Positions 25,866 to 37,499 are shown, numbered from the stretch's first letter. The stretch is DNA of 64,000 nt from Phreatobacter sp. (GCF_016793595.1 NZ_JAEULY010000009.1:124001-188000); one strand, 5' to 3'. Notes: a model not told the origin generated them from the sequence alone. Translations and numbers: made by a program.

Positions 25866-26033
25866 ATGAAGTCGCTGTTCGCTCGTTTCGCCAAGGACAA
25901 TTCCGGCGCCACCGCCATCGAGTACGGCCTGATCGCCGCCGGCATCGCCGCCGTCGTCATCGTCGCGGTCAACACCATGGGCACGAACACGCTCAACGCG
26001 TTCGAGAAGGTCAACACGAACTTCAAGCAGTAA
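25866..26033 (+). CDS. Flp/Fap-type IVb pilin
   Basis: A 55-residue prepilin. After a basic leader comes the prepilin-peptidase site G14 with E19-Y20 at the usual +5/+6 positions (SGATAIEYGLIAAGIA), followed by a hydrophobic helix and a short polar tail, exactly the Flp pilin pattern. It would polymerise into Tad pili used for attachment. No tad/cpa assembly genes lie in the window, so this is a solitary pilin gene. The upstream 290 bases are AT-rich and include a small hairpin TGGTCT/AGACCA (25812-25832) in the leader. Confidence 0.9.
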   Translation: MKSLFARFAKDNSGATAIEYGLIAAGIAAVVIVAVNTMGTNTLNAFEKVNTNFKQ

Positions 26034-26068
26034 TGCCTGCGCCGGGCCTCGCCCCGGCCTGAAACGAC

Positions 26069-26110
26069 GAAGGCGCGATGCAGGGGCCTGCATCGCGCCT
26101 TCTTCTTTTT
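26069..26110 (+). terminator. Rho-independent terminator after the Flp pilin gene
   Basis: A 15-base perfect stem (26069-26083 with 26088-26102; core GGCGCGATGCA) with a GGGC loop is followed by TTCTTTTT. It is one of the strongest terminators in the window and fits a highly expressed small pilin gene. Confidence 0.93.
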
Positions 26111-26137
26111 GGAACCGGAATATGAGGCTTCGGGGGC

Positions 26138-26611
26138 TCAACCCCAGCGGACCTCAAGCACCTCGTAGCTCTGCGCGCCCTTCGGCGTGTTGACCTCGAC
26201 GACCGTGCCAGCGGCCTTGCCGATCAGCGCGCGCGCCAGCGGCGAGGAAATCGAGATGCGGCCTGCCTTGGCGTCCGCCTCGCTGTCGCCGACGATCTGC
26301 CAGACCCGCTCTTCCTCGGTATCCTCATTGACGAGCTTCACGGTCGCGCCGAATTTGACGGTGTCGCCGGACAGTTTGGTAACGTCGATGACCTCGGCGC
26401 GGGTGATCAGGCTCTCCAGTTCCGCGACGCGGCCCTCGTTGAGCGACTGCTGCTCCTTCGCCGAATGATATTCCGCATTCTCCGACAGGTCGCCATGCGA
26501 ACGCGCCTCGGCAATTGCCGCGATGATGCGCGGCCGCTCCACCTGCTGGCGCTCCTTCAGTTCGGCTTCGAGCTTCGCGAAGCCACCGACGGTCATCGGA
26601 ACCTTTTCCAT
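26138..26611 (-). CDS. greA: Transcription elongation factor GreA
   Basis: A 157-residue Gre factor that rescues backtracked RNA polymerase by stimulating transcript cleavage. The coiled-coil tip contains the key acidic pair in [17 protein letters not shown], and the C-terminal FKBP-like domain includes [17 protein letters not shown]. Length matches E. coli GreA. It lies downstream of carB on the same strand but beyond a hairpin terminator, so it probably has its own promoter. Confidence 0.95.
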   Translation of the reverse strand: MEKVPMTVGGFAKLEAELKERQQVERPRIIAAIAEARSHGDLSENAEYHSAKEQQSLNEGRVAELESLITRAEVIDVTKLSGDTVKFGATVKLVNEDTEEERVWQIVGDSEADAKAGRISISSPLARALIGKAAGTVVEVNTPKGAQSYEVLEVRWG

Positions 26612-26641
26612 GATGCTCGCCCTTGCCTTTCATGACGAAGA

Positions 26642-26680
26642 AAGGTTCGCGCGACCGAGGACGCCGGTCCCGCGAACCTT
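26642..26680 (-). terminator. Terminator hairpin after carB
   Basis: Arms AAGGTTCGCG and CGCGAACCTT (26642-26651 and 26671-26680) with additional inner pairing form a long stem; on the minus strand it is followed by TTCTTC. It lies between carB and greA. Confidence 0.65.
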
Positions 26681-26718
26681 CATGGATGAAACAAACGCTC
26701 CGGCAGTGCCCGAACGGA

Positions 26719-30033
<3,315 letters not shown>

Positions 30034-30085
30034 GGGTCTCCGGCCTTGTGCAGGCTCGTTCGTGCTTCGCGAGGGCGCGCGGCGC

Positions 30086-30132
30086 AAAAAAAGAGGCCGG
30101 ACTCCTCAAGAGCCAGCCTCCCGCAACCGCAT
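30086..30132 (-). promoter_or_regulatory. Attenuator-like leader of carB: short leader frame overlapping an intrinsic terminator
   Basis: About 50 bases before the carB start there is a stem at 30093-30104/30110-30120 with one wobble pair and one bulge, followed on the minus strand by seven T (30086-30092). An eight-codon frame (30132-30106) encodes MRLREAGS; its stop codon lies in the loop of the hairpin. Two of eight codons are arginine, and carbamoyl phosphate feeds arginine synthesis. The leader frame lacks well-spaced Shine-Dalgarno. The hairpin might alternatively end the upstream 30.3-30.9 kb transcript. Confidence 0.5.
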
Positions 30133-30298
30133 ACCCTCGAACTGGGTCGCGTGATTAAGCGGCCCCTATAGACGGGTTTCCCCCCGATGGGAAGCCGTGT
30201 GACATCGTGCCCACAGAAGCGCGGCGCCCTCTCGATGCGGAACGGCCGCCGCGAGGGTGTCGCGGCGACCGTCGATACGCTTCCGGAAAGCCTTCCGG

Positions 30299-30868
30299 TC
30301 AGGCCGAGATGTCGAACAACACCGACGAGCTCGACGACGAGGACGACTGGCCCGACGCGGAATAGCCGGAGCCCAGCTTGTCCTGCAGCTGCTTCAGGAA
30401 GTCCTGAAGAGCCTTGGTGACATCGGAATCGTTGCTTGTGATGGTCAGCGAGGTGGTCGCCCCCTCCTCGCCTTCGCCCGGAGGCGGGCCGGGCGGCGGG
30501 CCGCCATGCCGCGGACCACCCGGGCCGCCGGCGCCCCCCGGACCGCTCGCGAACGTATCGGAAAACAGCTGCTTCAGTTCGTCCGCCTGTTCGCTGGTCA
30601 GCGACCCGGCCTCGACCTGCGCGTCGATCAGGCCCTCGACCTTGGCCCTGGCTTCATCGGGGCTCGGCGGCGCGGCGCGCGCCGAGGAAAACGAGCCGCG
30701 CCCGGACTTCATCGCCGCGTCGATCGTGTCGAGCGCGGCGGACAGGGCATCCTGATCGGATGCATCGATCTTGCCGGACGCGATCTGCGACGTCAGGCTG
30801 TTCTGCATGAGATCGCGCGGCGACAGACGCTGCGATCCGAACGAGGACGAGGAGATCGTCGTCGTCAT
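30299..30868 (-). CDS. Unknown protein with serine- and proline/glycine-rich segments
   Basis: A 189-residue protein. The N-terminal 100 residues contain two short helical repeats, one around KIDASDQDALSAALDTID and one around EAGSLTSEQADELKQLF, that look like weak EF-hand or helix-pair units. A Gly/Pro-rich linker follows, then DSDVTKALQDFLKQLQDKL and a poly-serine stretch near the C-terminus. It resembles small Ser-rich proteins common in Bradyrhizobium relatives, often without annotation. No signal peptide is seen. It is divergent from the two-component system. Confidence 0.65.
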   Translation of the reverse strand: MTTTISSSSFGSQRLSPRDLMQNSLTSQIASGKIDASDQDALSAALDTIDAAMKSGRGSFSSARAAPPSPDEARAKVEGLIDAQVEAGSLTSEQADELKQLFSDTFASGPGGAGGPGGPRHGGPPPGPPPGEGEEGATTSLTITSNDSDVTKALQDFLKQLQDKLGSGYSASGQSSSSSSSSVLFDISA

Positions 30869-30952
30869 GGGGCCTCCTGGGGAGTTCGGGGACGGGTTAC
30901 GCGTTCACGTCCAGGACCAAGGCGTCGGCGCGATTAACGAGGCGTTATCGAC

Positions 30953-31008
30953 GTTTCCCGATGTGTTTCGTTGCATTTCCCGACCAAGCCCGGGAAACAT
31001 CCGGAAAC
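30953..31008. repeat. TTTCCCG repeats upstream of a two-component operon
   Basis: TTTCCCG occurs at 30954-30960 and 30976-30982, start to start 22 bases (about two helix turns). The inverted form CGGGAAAC is at 30991-30998 and a partial CCGGAAAC at 31001-31008. OmpR-family regulators bind tandem half-sites with this kind of spacing, so this may be an autoregulatory site for the response regulator at 31056, or control of the divergent gene. Confidence 0.4.
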
Positions 31009-31055
31009 AAAATTCCGGTGCGACGGATCGGATTTCCTGACTATTTGGTGCCGTC

Positions 31056-31775
31056 ATGTCGCCCGAACCACATATTCTGATCGTCGAGGACGACCGCGAG
31101 ATTCGCGCCCTCACCGCGCGCTTCCTCAAGGCCAACGGCTTTCGCGTCTCGACGGCCGGCGACGGCCGCGAAATGGACCGCATGCTCGCAGACAGCCGGA
31201 TCGACCTCGTCATTCTCGACCTGATGCTGCCGCGCGAGGACGGCCTGTCGATCTGCCGGCGCCTGCGCGCGACGACCAGGCTGCCGATCGTCATCGTCTC
31301 GGCCAAGGGCGAGGAACTCGACCGCGTGGTGGGGCTGGAACTCGGCGCCGACGACTACATCGTCAAGCCGTTCGGCTCGCGCGAGGTACTGGCCCGCGTT
31401 CGCGCGGTCCTGCGCCGTAGCGCGAGCCAGCCCGCCGACACCGGCCCGCTCCATTCCGGCGCCTTCAGCTTCCATGGCTGGGTGCTCGATTCGCTCCGTC
31501 GCACGCTGGTCGACCCGGCGGGCGCGCGCATCTCGGTCACCGATGGCGAGTTCGACCTGCTGCGCGTCTTCTGCCAGCGCGCCGGGCGGCTGCTCAACCG
31601 AGACCAGCTGATCGATCTGACGCAGGGCCGCGCCGCCGGCCCCAACGAACGCAGCGTCGATGTTCTGGTGGTGCGCCTGCGCCGCAAGATCGAGGCAGAC
31701 CCGCAGAACCCGCAGTTCATCCGCACAGTGCGCTCCGGTGGCTATCTGTTCACGCCGGACGTGGAGGTCCTTTGA
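31056..31775 (+). CDS. OmpR-family response regulator
   Basis: A 239-residue regulator. Receiver domain (about 1-120): VEDDREIR acidic pocket, phospho-Asp in LVILDLMLPRE, conserved Lys in VKPFGSREVL. Winged-helix domain (about 140-235): SVTDGEFDLLRVFCQRAG, RSVDVLVVRLRRKIE, TVRSGGYLF. The stop codon overlaps the start of the sensor kinase (TGATG), so the pair is translated together. Relatives act on envelope or acid stress; the signal is not evident. Confidence 0.93.
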   Translation: MSPEPHILIVEDDREIRALTARFLKANGFRVSTAGDGREMDRMLADSRIDLVILDLMLPREDGLSICRRLRATTRLPIVIVSAKGEELDRVVGLELGADDYIVKPFGSREVLARVRAVLRRSASQPADTGPLHSGAFSFHGWVLDSLRRTLVDPAGARISVTDGEFDLLRVFCQRAGRLLNRDQLIDLTQGRAAGPNERSVDVLVVRLRRKIEADPQNPQFIRTVRSGGYLFTPDVEVL

Positions 31776-33097
31776 TGGTGCCGCCCGCCCCGTCGCGATG
31801 GCGCCGGTTCTGGCCGTCCGGCGTCGCCGCGCAACTGGCACTCCTCGTGATCCTCGCGATCATCGCCATCCACGCGCTGCTGACTGCCTCGTTCCGGCTC
31901 GCCGACCGCACAGTCGCGTCACCGGGCGAGACCACAGGCCGGCTGGCGGCGGTTGTCGAAATCCTGGACCGAGCCCCTGTGGACCAGCGCCCGGGCCTTC
32001 TCGCCGCAGCCGCGGCCGGCCTCCCGCAGCTTCGGCTCGGTCTCGCTTCCGCCAGCGCCACACTGCATGAGGACGCGCGCGGCGGACCGGACGCGCGCCA
32101 TCTCGGGCGAGCGCTCGGCCCCGCCTTCACTGTCAGCACGCTTCTCCCTGACGAGCCCCAGCCCTCGGCGGTAACGACCTTGGCCGTCAGGCTGCGCGAC
32201 CTGTCCTTCGTCGTCGCGACCCTGCCGCGCCCCCCGCCGCCGCCTGCTGGTCCGCTGACGGCGACCATCGCCTTCCTGATCATCTGCGCCGTCCTGCTCG
32301 GCGGCTGGGCCGGGCTGGCCCTGACAAGGCCGCTGCGGCGCATCGCGGCGGCGGTCGAATCCTACGGGCCCGGGCGGGAAACATCTCCGCTCGCCGAGGA
32401 CGGCCCGCGCGAGGTCCGCATCGTCGCCCGCGCCTTCAATCGGATGCAGGAGCGCATCGCCCGGCTGCTCGACGACCGCACGCGAGCACTCGCGGCCGTC
32501 AGCCACGACCTGCGGACTCCGATCACGCGGTTGCGATTGCGCGCCGAGGCCATCCCGGACGCCGGTGAACGCGCCCGGACGATCGCCGATCTCGACCAGA
32601 TGGCCGCGCTGGTCCAGAGCGCGCTCGCACATCTGCGCGACGGCCAAAGCGACGAGGCCCTGACGGTCGTGGACCTCGCGAGCCTCGTGCAGACCGTGGC
32701 CGATCAGCAGGCCGATCTCGGTCGCGACATACCAGTCACGGTCGCAGAACGCCTCGCCGTTCGCGGCCGGCTGCTGGAGCTTGAACGGGCCGTCGCCAAC
32801 CTCGCCGACAATGCCGGCCGCTATGGCCGCGCCCCCCGCATCGCCGTTCGCCGGGACGACGACGCGGCGCTGGTCGAGATCATCGACCAAGGACCCGGCA
32901 TCCCCCGGGAACGCCGGTCGGAGTTGCTGGAGCCCTTCGTGCGCGGCGACGCCGCTCGCACCATGAACGATCACGACGGTTTCGGTCTGGGTCTGACGAT
33001 CGCTCGAACGGTCGCGGAGGCGCATGGCGGCGCGCTGGAGCTGGCGGACGGGGTCGACGGGGCCTTCGTCGCCCGGCTGCGGCTACCGCTCGCCTGA
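31775..33097 (+). CDS. Sensor histidine kinase
   Basis: A 440-residue membrane kinase that should phosphorylate the preceding regulator. One membrane helix near residues 17-37, a periplasmic region of about 120 residues, a second helix near 160-180, then a HAMP region. The phospho-accepting His is in AAVSHDLRTPITRLRLRAE, and the ATPase domain shows VANLADNAGRYG, DQGPGIP and GFGLGLTIA. All catalytic boxes are intact. The ATG at 31775 overlaps the regulator stop codon by one base. Confidence 0.93.
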   Translation: MVPPAPSRWRRFWPSGVAAQLALLVILAIIAIHALLTASFRLADRTVASPGETTGRLAAVVEILDRAPVDQRPGLLAAAAAGLPQLRLGLASASATLHEDARGGPDARHLGRALGPAFTVSTLLPDEPQPSAVTTLAVRLRDLSFVVATLPRPPPPPAGPLTATIAFLIICAVLLGGWAGLALTRPLRRIAAAVESYGPGRETSPLAEDGPREVRIVARAFNRMQERIARLLDDRTRALAAVSHDLRTPITRLRLRAEAIPDAGERARTIADLDQMAALVQSALAHLRDGQSDEALTVVDLASLVQTVADQQADLGRDIPVTVAERLAVRGRLLELERAVANLADNAGRYGRAPRIAVRRDDDAALVEIIDQGPGIPRERRSELLEPFVRGDAARTMNDHDGFGLGLTIARTVAEAHGGALELADGVDGAFVARLRLPLA

Positions 33098-33124
33098 CCG
33101 AACTTCGCTCCGCCGCGCCTGATG

Positions 33125-33916
33125 CTAGCGCTGCGGCTCGGGGGCCGCGCGCGGCGAGAGCTTGGCAGCCAGCGTCTGGGCGAGGTTGGCCGCGATGCAA
33201 TAATAGCCGCGATCAACGGGATTGAGCGTGTCGGTCGTGAAGATCTCGTCCATCCGGAGCCGGCCCGAGCCGACGAGTTCGCTCAGCACATCGTAGCGGC
33301 GGAACACCGGAACACCCGTCTCGGCCGCGACCTCCCGGAGGGCGGCCATGTAATCGCGGTAGAGAGCGTAGCGGGCGCTGTTGGGAAGCGGCTGGTGGTC
33401 CATCAGCACCACGTCGATCTCCGCCTCGCGCAGGCGCGCGATGCCCTTGCGGACGATCCGCTTGAAGCGGTCGATGCCGACGTCGTGGATGGCGTCGATC
33501 ATGCCGGTCTGCCAGACGACGAGCTTCGGCTCCTCGCCGATCACGTCGTGCTCGAGACGCAGATACATCTGATGGGCCGAGTTGCTGCCGACGCCGGCAT
33601 TGACCACCTTGATGTCGCGGCCCGGCAGGAGGCGGTTGAGCTCTCCCTGGAGCAGCGCGGGATAGGTCCGCTCGTCGGAGGACGCGCGCGCACCTTGCGT
33701 CGAGGACGAGCCGAGCGCCACGATGTTCAGCACCTGTCCCGCGGCGAGCGCGGCGCGGGCACGCGGCAAATCCTGCGTGAAGCCGCGGATTTCCTCTCCC
33801 ACCACGCAGGGCGCAGGCTCGAACCCGTTGCCCGTGCCGGTCGCCAGAACCGGGATCGCGGCCATCGAGACGGCAAGACCAGCCAGTGCCAGTCTCATTC
33901 TGATCGATACGCTCAC
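33125..33916 (-). CDS. SGNH/GDSL-type hydrolase with altered catalytic dyad
   Basis: A 263-residue exported protein. The GTG at 33916 lies in the stop codon of the OpgC gene (GTGA overlap), which argues for it over the ATG at 33898; a hydrophobic signal follows. Nucleophile block VALGSSSTQGA (69-73) and oxyanion blocks NAGVGSNS and WQTGMIDAIH are present. The last block reads DTLNPVDRGY (229-238) where SGNH enzymes have DGLHPND-like sequence, so the catalytic histidine seems to be asparagine. It may be inactive, use another His, or bind glycans. Coupling to OpgC suggests work on acylated glucans. Confidence 0.78.
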   Translation of the reverse strand: MSVSIRMRLALAGLAVSMAAIPVLATGTGNGFEPAPCVVGEEIRGFTQDLPRARAALAAGQVLNIVALGSSSTQGARASSDERTYPALLQGELNRLLPGRDIKVVNAGVGSNSAHQMYLRLEHDVIGEEPKLVVWQTGMIDAIHDVGIDRFKRIVRKGIARLREAEIDVVLMDHQPLPNSARYALYRDYMAALREVAAETGVPVFRRYDVLSELVGSGRLRMDEIFTTDTLNPVDRGYYCIAANLAQTLAAKLSPRAAPEPQR

Positions 33917-35112
33917 GCCGGTCGTGCCTCGTCCAGGGGGCTGTTCTTCTGCGGCTGCACTTTCTGCGTCACACGTCGATACCATTGAAGCACCTGCGCG
34001 CTGGCAAGCAAAATGGTAATCCCGGCGACATTGACAACAACCTGCATCAACCCGTCACGCCCGATCTCGAAGAAAGCGAACGTGCCGAGCAGCGACAGAA
34101 TCACGCCAAGGCAGAACAAGGCCAGCGAATGGCGCCCGGCTTCCTCAAGCAGGCGTCCGGGCAGGCTCTTCATCCAGTTGGCATCGGTCGGCACGAAGCG
34201 CGCGACGATATAGGCCAGCGACAGGGCATGGGCGAGCCGCCAGAGCGACAGGTTGGTCTTGTCGAGGTCGAGGCGGAAATCGTCGGGCAGAACGACATTG
34301 CCCAGTCCCGGAATGATCGACCAGGGCGCCGCGCTGGCGAAACCGTAAGCGACCACTGCGATGGCTGCCGCCGCCAGCGTCCAGTGGCGCGGCAGGCTGA
34401 CGCCGCGCAGCGTCGCATGCCCGCAAACCAGCCCGATGGCGAAGATGAGCTGCCAGGCGAAGGGATTGAAGAACCAGGAGCCGCCGGTCGACAGATTCGG
34501 CAGCGACCATTCCAGCACCCAGGCGGCCACGTAGAGGCCGGCCGAGGCCAGCAGCGCCACCACCGGTGCAATGCGCGCCAGCACCCAGAGCGCCGGCAGC
34601 ATGGCCAGCAGCACGACATAGAGCGGCAGAATGTCGAGATAGTTCGGCAGGAACAGCAGCGCCGCCGTCTGGAGGATCGCAGTGGCCGGGTCCTGGAAGA
34701 ACGGCAGGATGGCCACGTGCTCGTAATAGAGCGGATTGCCGAACTTCACCGCCATGAAGGCGACCGCGACCGCCATGAACACGAACAGGGCGAGGTGGGC
34801 GGAATAGAGCTTCCAGATGCGGGCGATGACCTGCGCGGAGCCGGGCAGGAAGCCACGGCGGTCCATCACCGAGCCGTAAGCGAAGGCCGCGGAGTAACCG
34901 GCGAGCAGCACGAAATACTCGGCTGCGTCCGAGAAACCCATGGCGGAAGGCGTGATCCGCGACAGCCAATTGCCGGCCACGTGGTCGATGAAGATGACCA
35001 GCAGCGACAGTCCGCGAAAAATGTCGACGCGGGGATCGCGCGGCACCGCCACGGGCGCCGGTGGCATGGCACCGAGCCAGAACCAAGCATTGAGGGTGGG
35101 CGCGCTCGCCAT
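33913..35112 (-). CDS. opgC: OpgC-family acyltransferase (membrane)
   Basis: A 399-residue protein with about ten membrane helices. The N-terminal VDIFRGLSLLVIFIDHVAGN and later YLDILPLYVVLLAM are typical of the OpgC/acyltransferase 3 group, which adds succinyl or similar groups to periplasmic glucans. The start is uncertain: ATG 35112 is chosen as the last one before the conserved N-terminal motif, but no good ribosome-binding site precedes any candidate, and GTG 35241 remains possible. The next gene, an SGNH hydrolase, overlaps its stop codon by four bases. Confidence 0.83.
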   Translation of the reverse strand: MASAPTLNAWFWLGAMPPAPVAVPRDPRVDIFRGLSLLVIFIDHVAGNWLSRITPSAMGFSDAAEYFVLLAGYSAAFAYGSVMDRRGFLPGSAQVIARIWKLYSAHLALFVFMAVAVAFMAVKFGNPLYYEHVAILPFFQDPATAILQTAALLFLPNYLDILPLYVVLLAMLPALWVLARIAPVVALLASAGLYVAAWVLEWSLPNLSTGGSWFFNPFAWQLIFAIGLVCGHATLRGVSLPRHWTLAAAAIAVVAYGFASAAPWSIIPGLGNVVLPDDFRLDLDKTNLSLWRLAHALSLAYIVARFVPTDANWMKSLPGRLLEEAGRHSLALFCLGVILSLLGTFAFFEIGRDGLMQVVVNVAGITILLASAQVLQWYRRVTQKVQPQKNSPLDEARPA

Positions 35113-35251
35113 GGCCGTCACGGGTCTCTGGAAATACTGGTCCCTGGGGATGCAAGGCACTGCCTGCCGTTTCGCGTACCCTAGCACGCCCGGCCCTGCG
35201 GGGGACCATGGCTCCGTCAATTCCGCGCCGGGGACCGTCACGTCTGCGCGA

Positions 35252-36154
35252 TCAGCGCGTCCGATCCAGCATATCCGCGAGCGCCTGGCGGATCACCCCC
35301 GGGCGCTCCATCGGAATGAAATGCGAGGTGCCGGGCACCATCGACGCCTCGACCTTCGGCGCCGCACTGGCGAGCCGCGCAAGACCGCCGGAGACCGTCG
35401 AGCCGGTCTCGGCCATGAACAGCCTGACGGGCATGGCGAGCCGGGCGAGCGCGCTCCACGAGCTGTGCCGGTGCGCGGCGAAGTTCGCGGCCTCCCATTC
35501 CGGCGCGCAGGCCAGCCTCACCCCGTCCGGATCATCGACGAAGCCACCTTCGACATAGCCTTCGAGGAAACCCGGCTGCCAGGTCGAGAAGGCCTTGCGG
35601 GTGGCATAGGTCGCCAGCGCCTCGGCCTTCGAGGGGAACACAGCCCGGCGCTTGAGCGCCCCGGAGGCAAGCGGCGTCTGTCGCGCCCGCGCCCGCGCCC
35701 ACGGCATGTACAGGGCCCAGCGAAGCATCGGCGGCATGAGCACGGGATCGGCGAGGACGACGCCCCTCACCGCTTCCGGCCGGCGCGAGGCGGCGAGAAT
35801 CGCGGTGATGCCGCCCATGGAATGGCCCGCGAGCACGACCGGCGGCGCGCCCTTCGGCACCCACTGGTCGAGCACGGCGACGAGGTCGCGCGCATAGGGC
35901 CACCAGTCGGTCAGCGAGTCCGGCGTGGTCGGCAGGCGCGACAGCCCGTGACCGCGCATGTCGAGCGCCACGACCGCGGCGCGCTCGCCGAGCGGCGCGA
36001 GGAGCGGTGAATAGGCCTCGGCGTTGAAGCCGTTGGCGTGGAGGAAGATCAGGTCGGGAGGCGTCCTGGCGCCCCCCCAGCGCAACGCCGACATGGCTCC
36101 GTCGCCAAGCATCAGGGTCACGCGACGGCCAGCGTCGATGGAGGTCTCGGTCAT
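35252..36154 (-). CDS. Alpha/beta hydrolase
   Basis: A 300-residue alpha/beta hydrolase fold enzyme. Elements: oxyanion loop FLHANGFNAEAY, MRGHGLS strand, nucleophile elbow AGHSMGGITA (catalytic Ser), and a late VPGTSHFIPMERP with the catalytic His. The His-Ala-Asn-Gly start of the oxyanion loop is the variant found in many small-molecule esterases and epoxide hydrolase-like proteins. No signal peptide. The ATG at 36154 fits the fold start. Substrate unknown. Confidence 0.88.
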   Translation of the reverse strand: MTETSIDAGRRVTLMLGDGAMSALRWGGARTPPDLIFLHANGFNAEAYSPLLAPLGERAAVVALDMRGHGLSRLPTTPDSLTDWWPYARDLVAVLDQWVPKGAPPVVLAGHSMGGITAILAASRRPEAVRGVVLADPVLMPPMLRWALYMPWARARARQTPLASGALKRRAVFPSKAEALATYATRKAFSTWQPGFLEGYVEGGFVDDPDGVRLACAPEWEAANFAAHRHSSWSALARLAMPVRLFMAETGSTVSGGLARLASAAPKVEASMVPGTSHFIPMERPGVIRQALADMLDRTR

Positions 36155-36185
36155 GCTCTCGCGCCCCTGCCTTCCGGCAACTGTC

Positions 36186-36665
36186 TCAATCGGCCGGGGC
36201 GATTTCCATGGGGACGTTCGGCTCATCCTTGACCTGTGCCAGCGTCAGCACGGTGCGCACGTTGCGCACGTTGGGCGTCGCGGTCAGCGCGCCGACGAAG
36301 GTCTGGAAACTGGAGAGATCCGGGGCGACGCATTTCATGACGAAATCGAAATCACCGGAGACGGTGTGGCACTCGCGGATGATCGGCCAGGTGCGAACCT
36401 TCTCGACGAAGGCGTTGAGGTCGGCCTCGGCCTGACTTGCCAGATGCACCATGGCGAAGACGGTAATGCCGTAGCCGAGCTTCTCGCCCGCGACGAGCGC
36501 GCGATAGCCTTTGATGACGCCCATCTCCTCGAGCGCGCGCACGCGCCTGAGACAGGGGGGCGCCGAAATGCCAACCCGGCTCGCCAACTCGACATTGGTG
36601 ATGCGCCCGTCGGTCTGAAGTTCTTTGAGGATTTTCCAATCGATGGCGTCAAGGCGGGCCTTCAC
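36186..36665 (-). CDS. Lrp/AsnC-family regulator
   Basis: A 159-residue regulator with a GTG start at 36665; GGAG lies about ten bases upstream. The N-terminal helix-turn-helix (about 4-60) contains LDAIDWKILKELQTDGRITN and VGISAPPCLRRVRALEE; the C-terminal RAM domain (about 70-150) contains VSGDFDFVMKCVAPDL for amino-acid binding and octamer formation. Related rhizobial genes sit next to trxB and lsrB (called lrp3 in Sinorhizobium), which identifies this locus. It is divergent from the oxygenase gene across 195 bases. Confidence 0.9.
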   Translation of the reverse strand: MKARLDAIDWKILKELQTDGRITNVELASRVGISAPPCLRRVRALEEMGVIKGYRALVAGEKLGYGITVFAMVHLASQAEADLNAFVEKVRTWPIIRECHTVSGDFDFVMKCVAPDLSSFQTFVGALTATPNVRNVRTVLTLAQVKDEPNVPMEIAPAD

Positions 36666-36860
36666 GGGGGCGCGTCTCCGGGCAAATGCGGCTGAAGGCG
36701 GGGCGGTTGATCCGCGATAGCCCAGCGCCGGGAAGCGCGCAACAAAATTTCGCGCATCGCCCCTCGGGCGCAACGACCGCTCCAATTCCACCCCTGCGCG
36801 TGGACAAGCCCGGGAGGCCAGCGCATATAGGTCGTCTTTCAGCCCTGACGAGGCATTCCG

Positions 36861-37499
36861 ATGAGCTTCATCGATATTGACCGCTTGCGCTCCACTCCCC
36901 TCGAAACCAAGCCTTACGACTATGTGGTCGTGCGGAATTTCGTGATGGCCGAGCGCCTGCAGGACGTCCTGAAGGACTATCCGGACGTGCCGGGTCCCGG
37001 CTCGCATCCGCCCTCGGTTCTCGACATCCGCGGCGATTTCAAGGGGCTGATGGACGAGCTCGATCAGGAGCCGTTCCGCAAGGCGGTCGAGGAAAAATTC
37101 GGCATCGATCTCGGCGGTCGCCCGACCATGTACACGGTGCGCGGCTTCACCCGGCAGACCGACGGCAAGATCCACACCGATTCCGAAACCAAGATCATCA
37201 CCGTCCTGCTCTACATGAACGACGCCTGGGACTCGGATGGCGGGCGCTTGCGCGTGCTCAACAACGGCACCGATCTCAACGACTACGCGGCCGAGATCCC
37301 GCCGGATGGCGGCACGCTGCTGATCTTCAAGCGCTCGGACAAGTCCTGGCACGGCCATGAGCCTTTCGCCGGCAAGCGCCGCGCCATCCAGATGAACTGG
37401 GTGACGACGCAGTCAGTGGTCGACCATGAGCAGGGGCGGCACGCGCGCTCGTCGCGCTTCAAGAAGTTCATCCGGCTCATCACCGGCAAAGCCGCCTGA
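36861..37499 (+). CDS. 2-oxoglutarate/Fe(II)-dependent oxygenase family protein
   Basis: A 212-residue protein. The iron triad is visible: His105 and Asp107 in GKIHTDSETK and a distal His in SWHGHEPFAG (164 or 166), with an Arg a few residues later to bind 2-oxoglutarate. Strands VLLYMND and GGRLRVLNN fit the double-stranded beta-helix. It sits between the Lrp gene and trxB, which in relatives are usually direct neighbours. Substrate unknown; possibly a hydroxylase of a protein or small metabolite. Confidence 0.82.
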   Translation: MSFIDIDRLRSTPLETKPYDYVVVRNFVMAERLQDVLKDYPDVPGPGSHPPSVLDIRGDFKGLMDELDQEPFRKAVEEKFGIDLGGRPTMYTVRGFTRQTDGKIHTDSETKIITVLLYMNDAWDSDGGRLRVLNNGTDLNDYAAEIPPDGGTLLIFKRSDKSWHGHEPFAGKRRAIQMNWVTTQSVVDHEQGRHARSSRFKKFIRLITGKAA

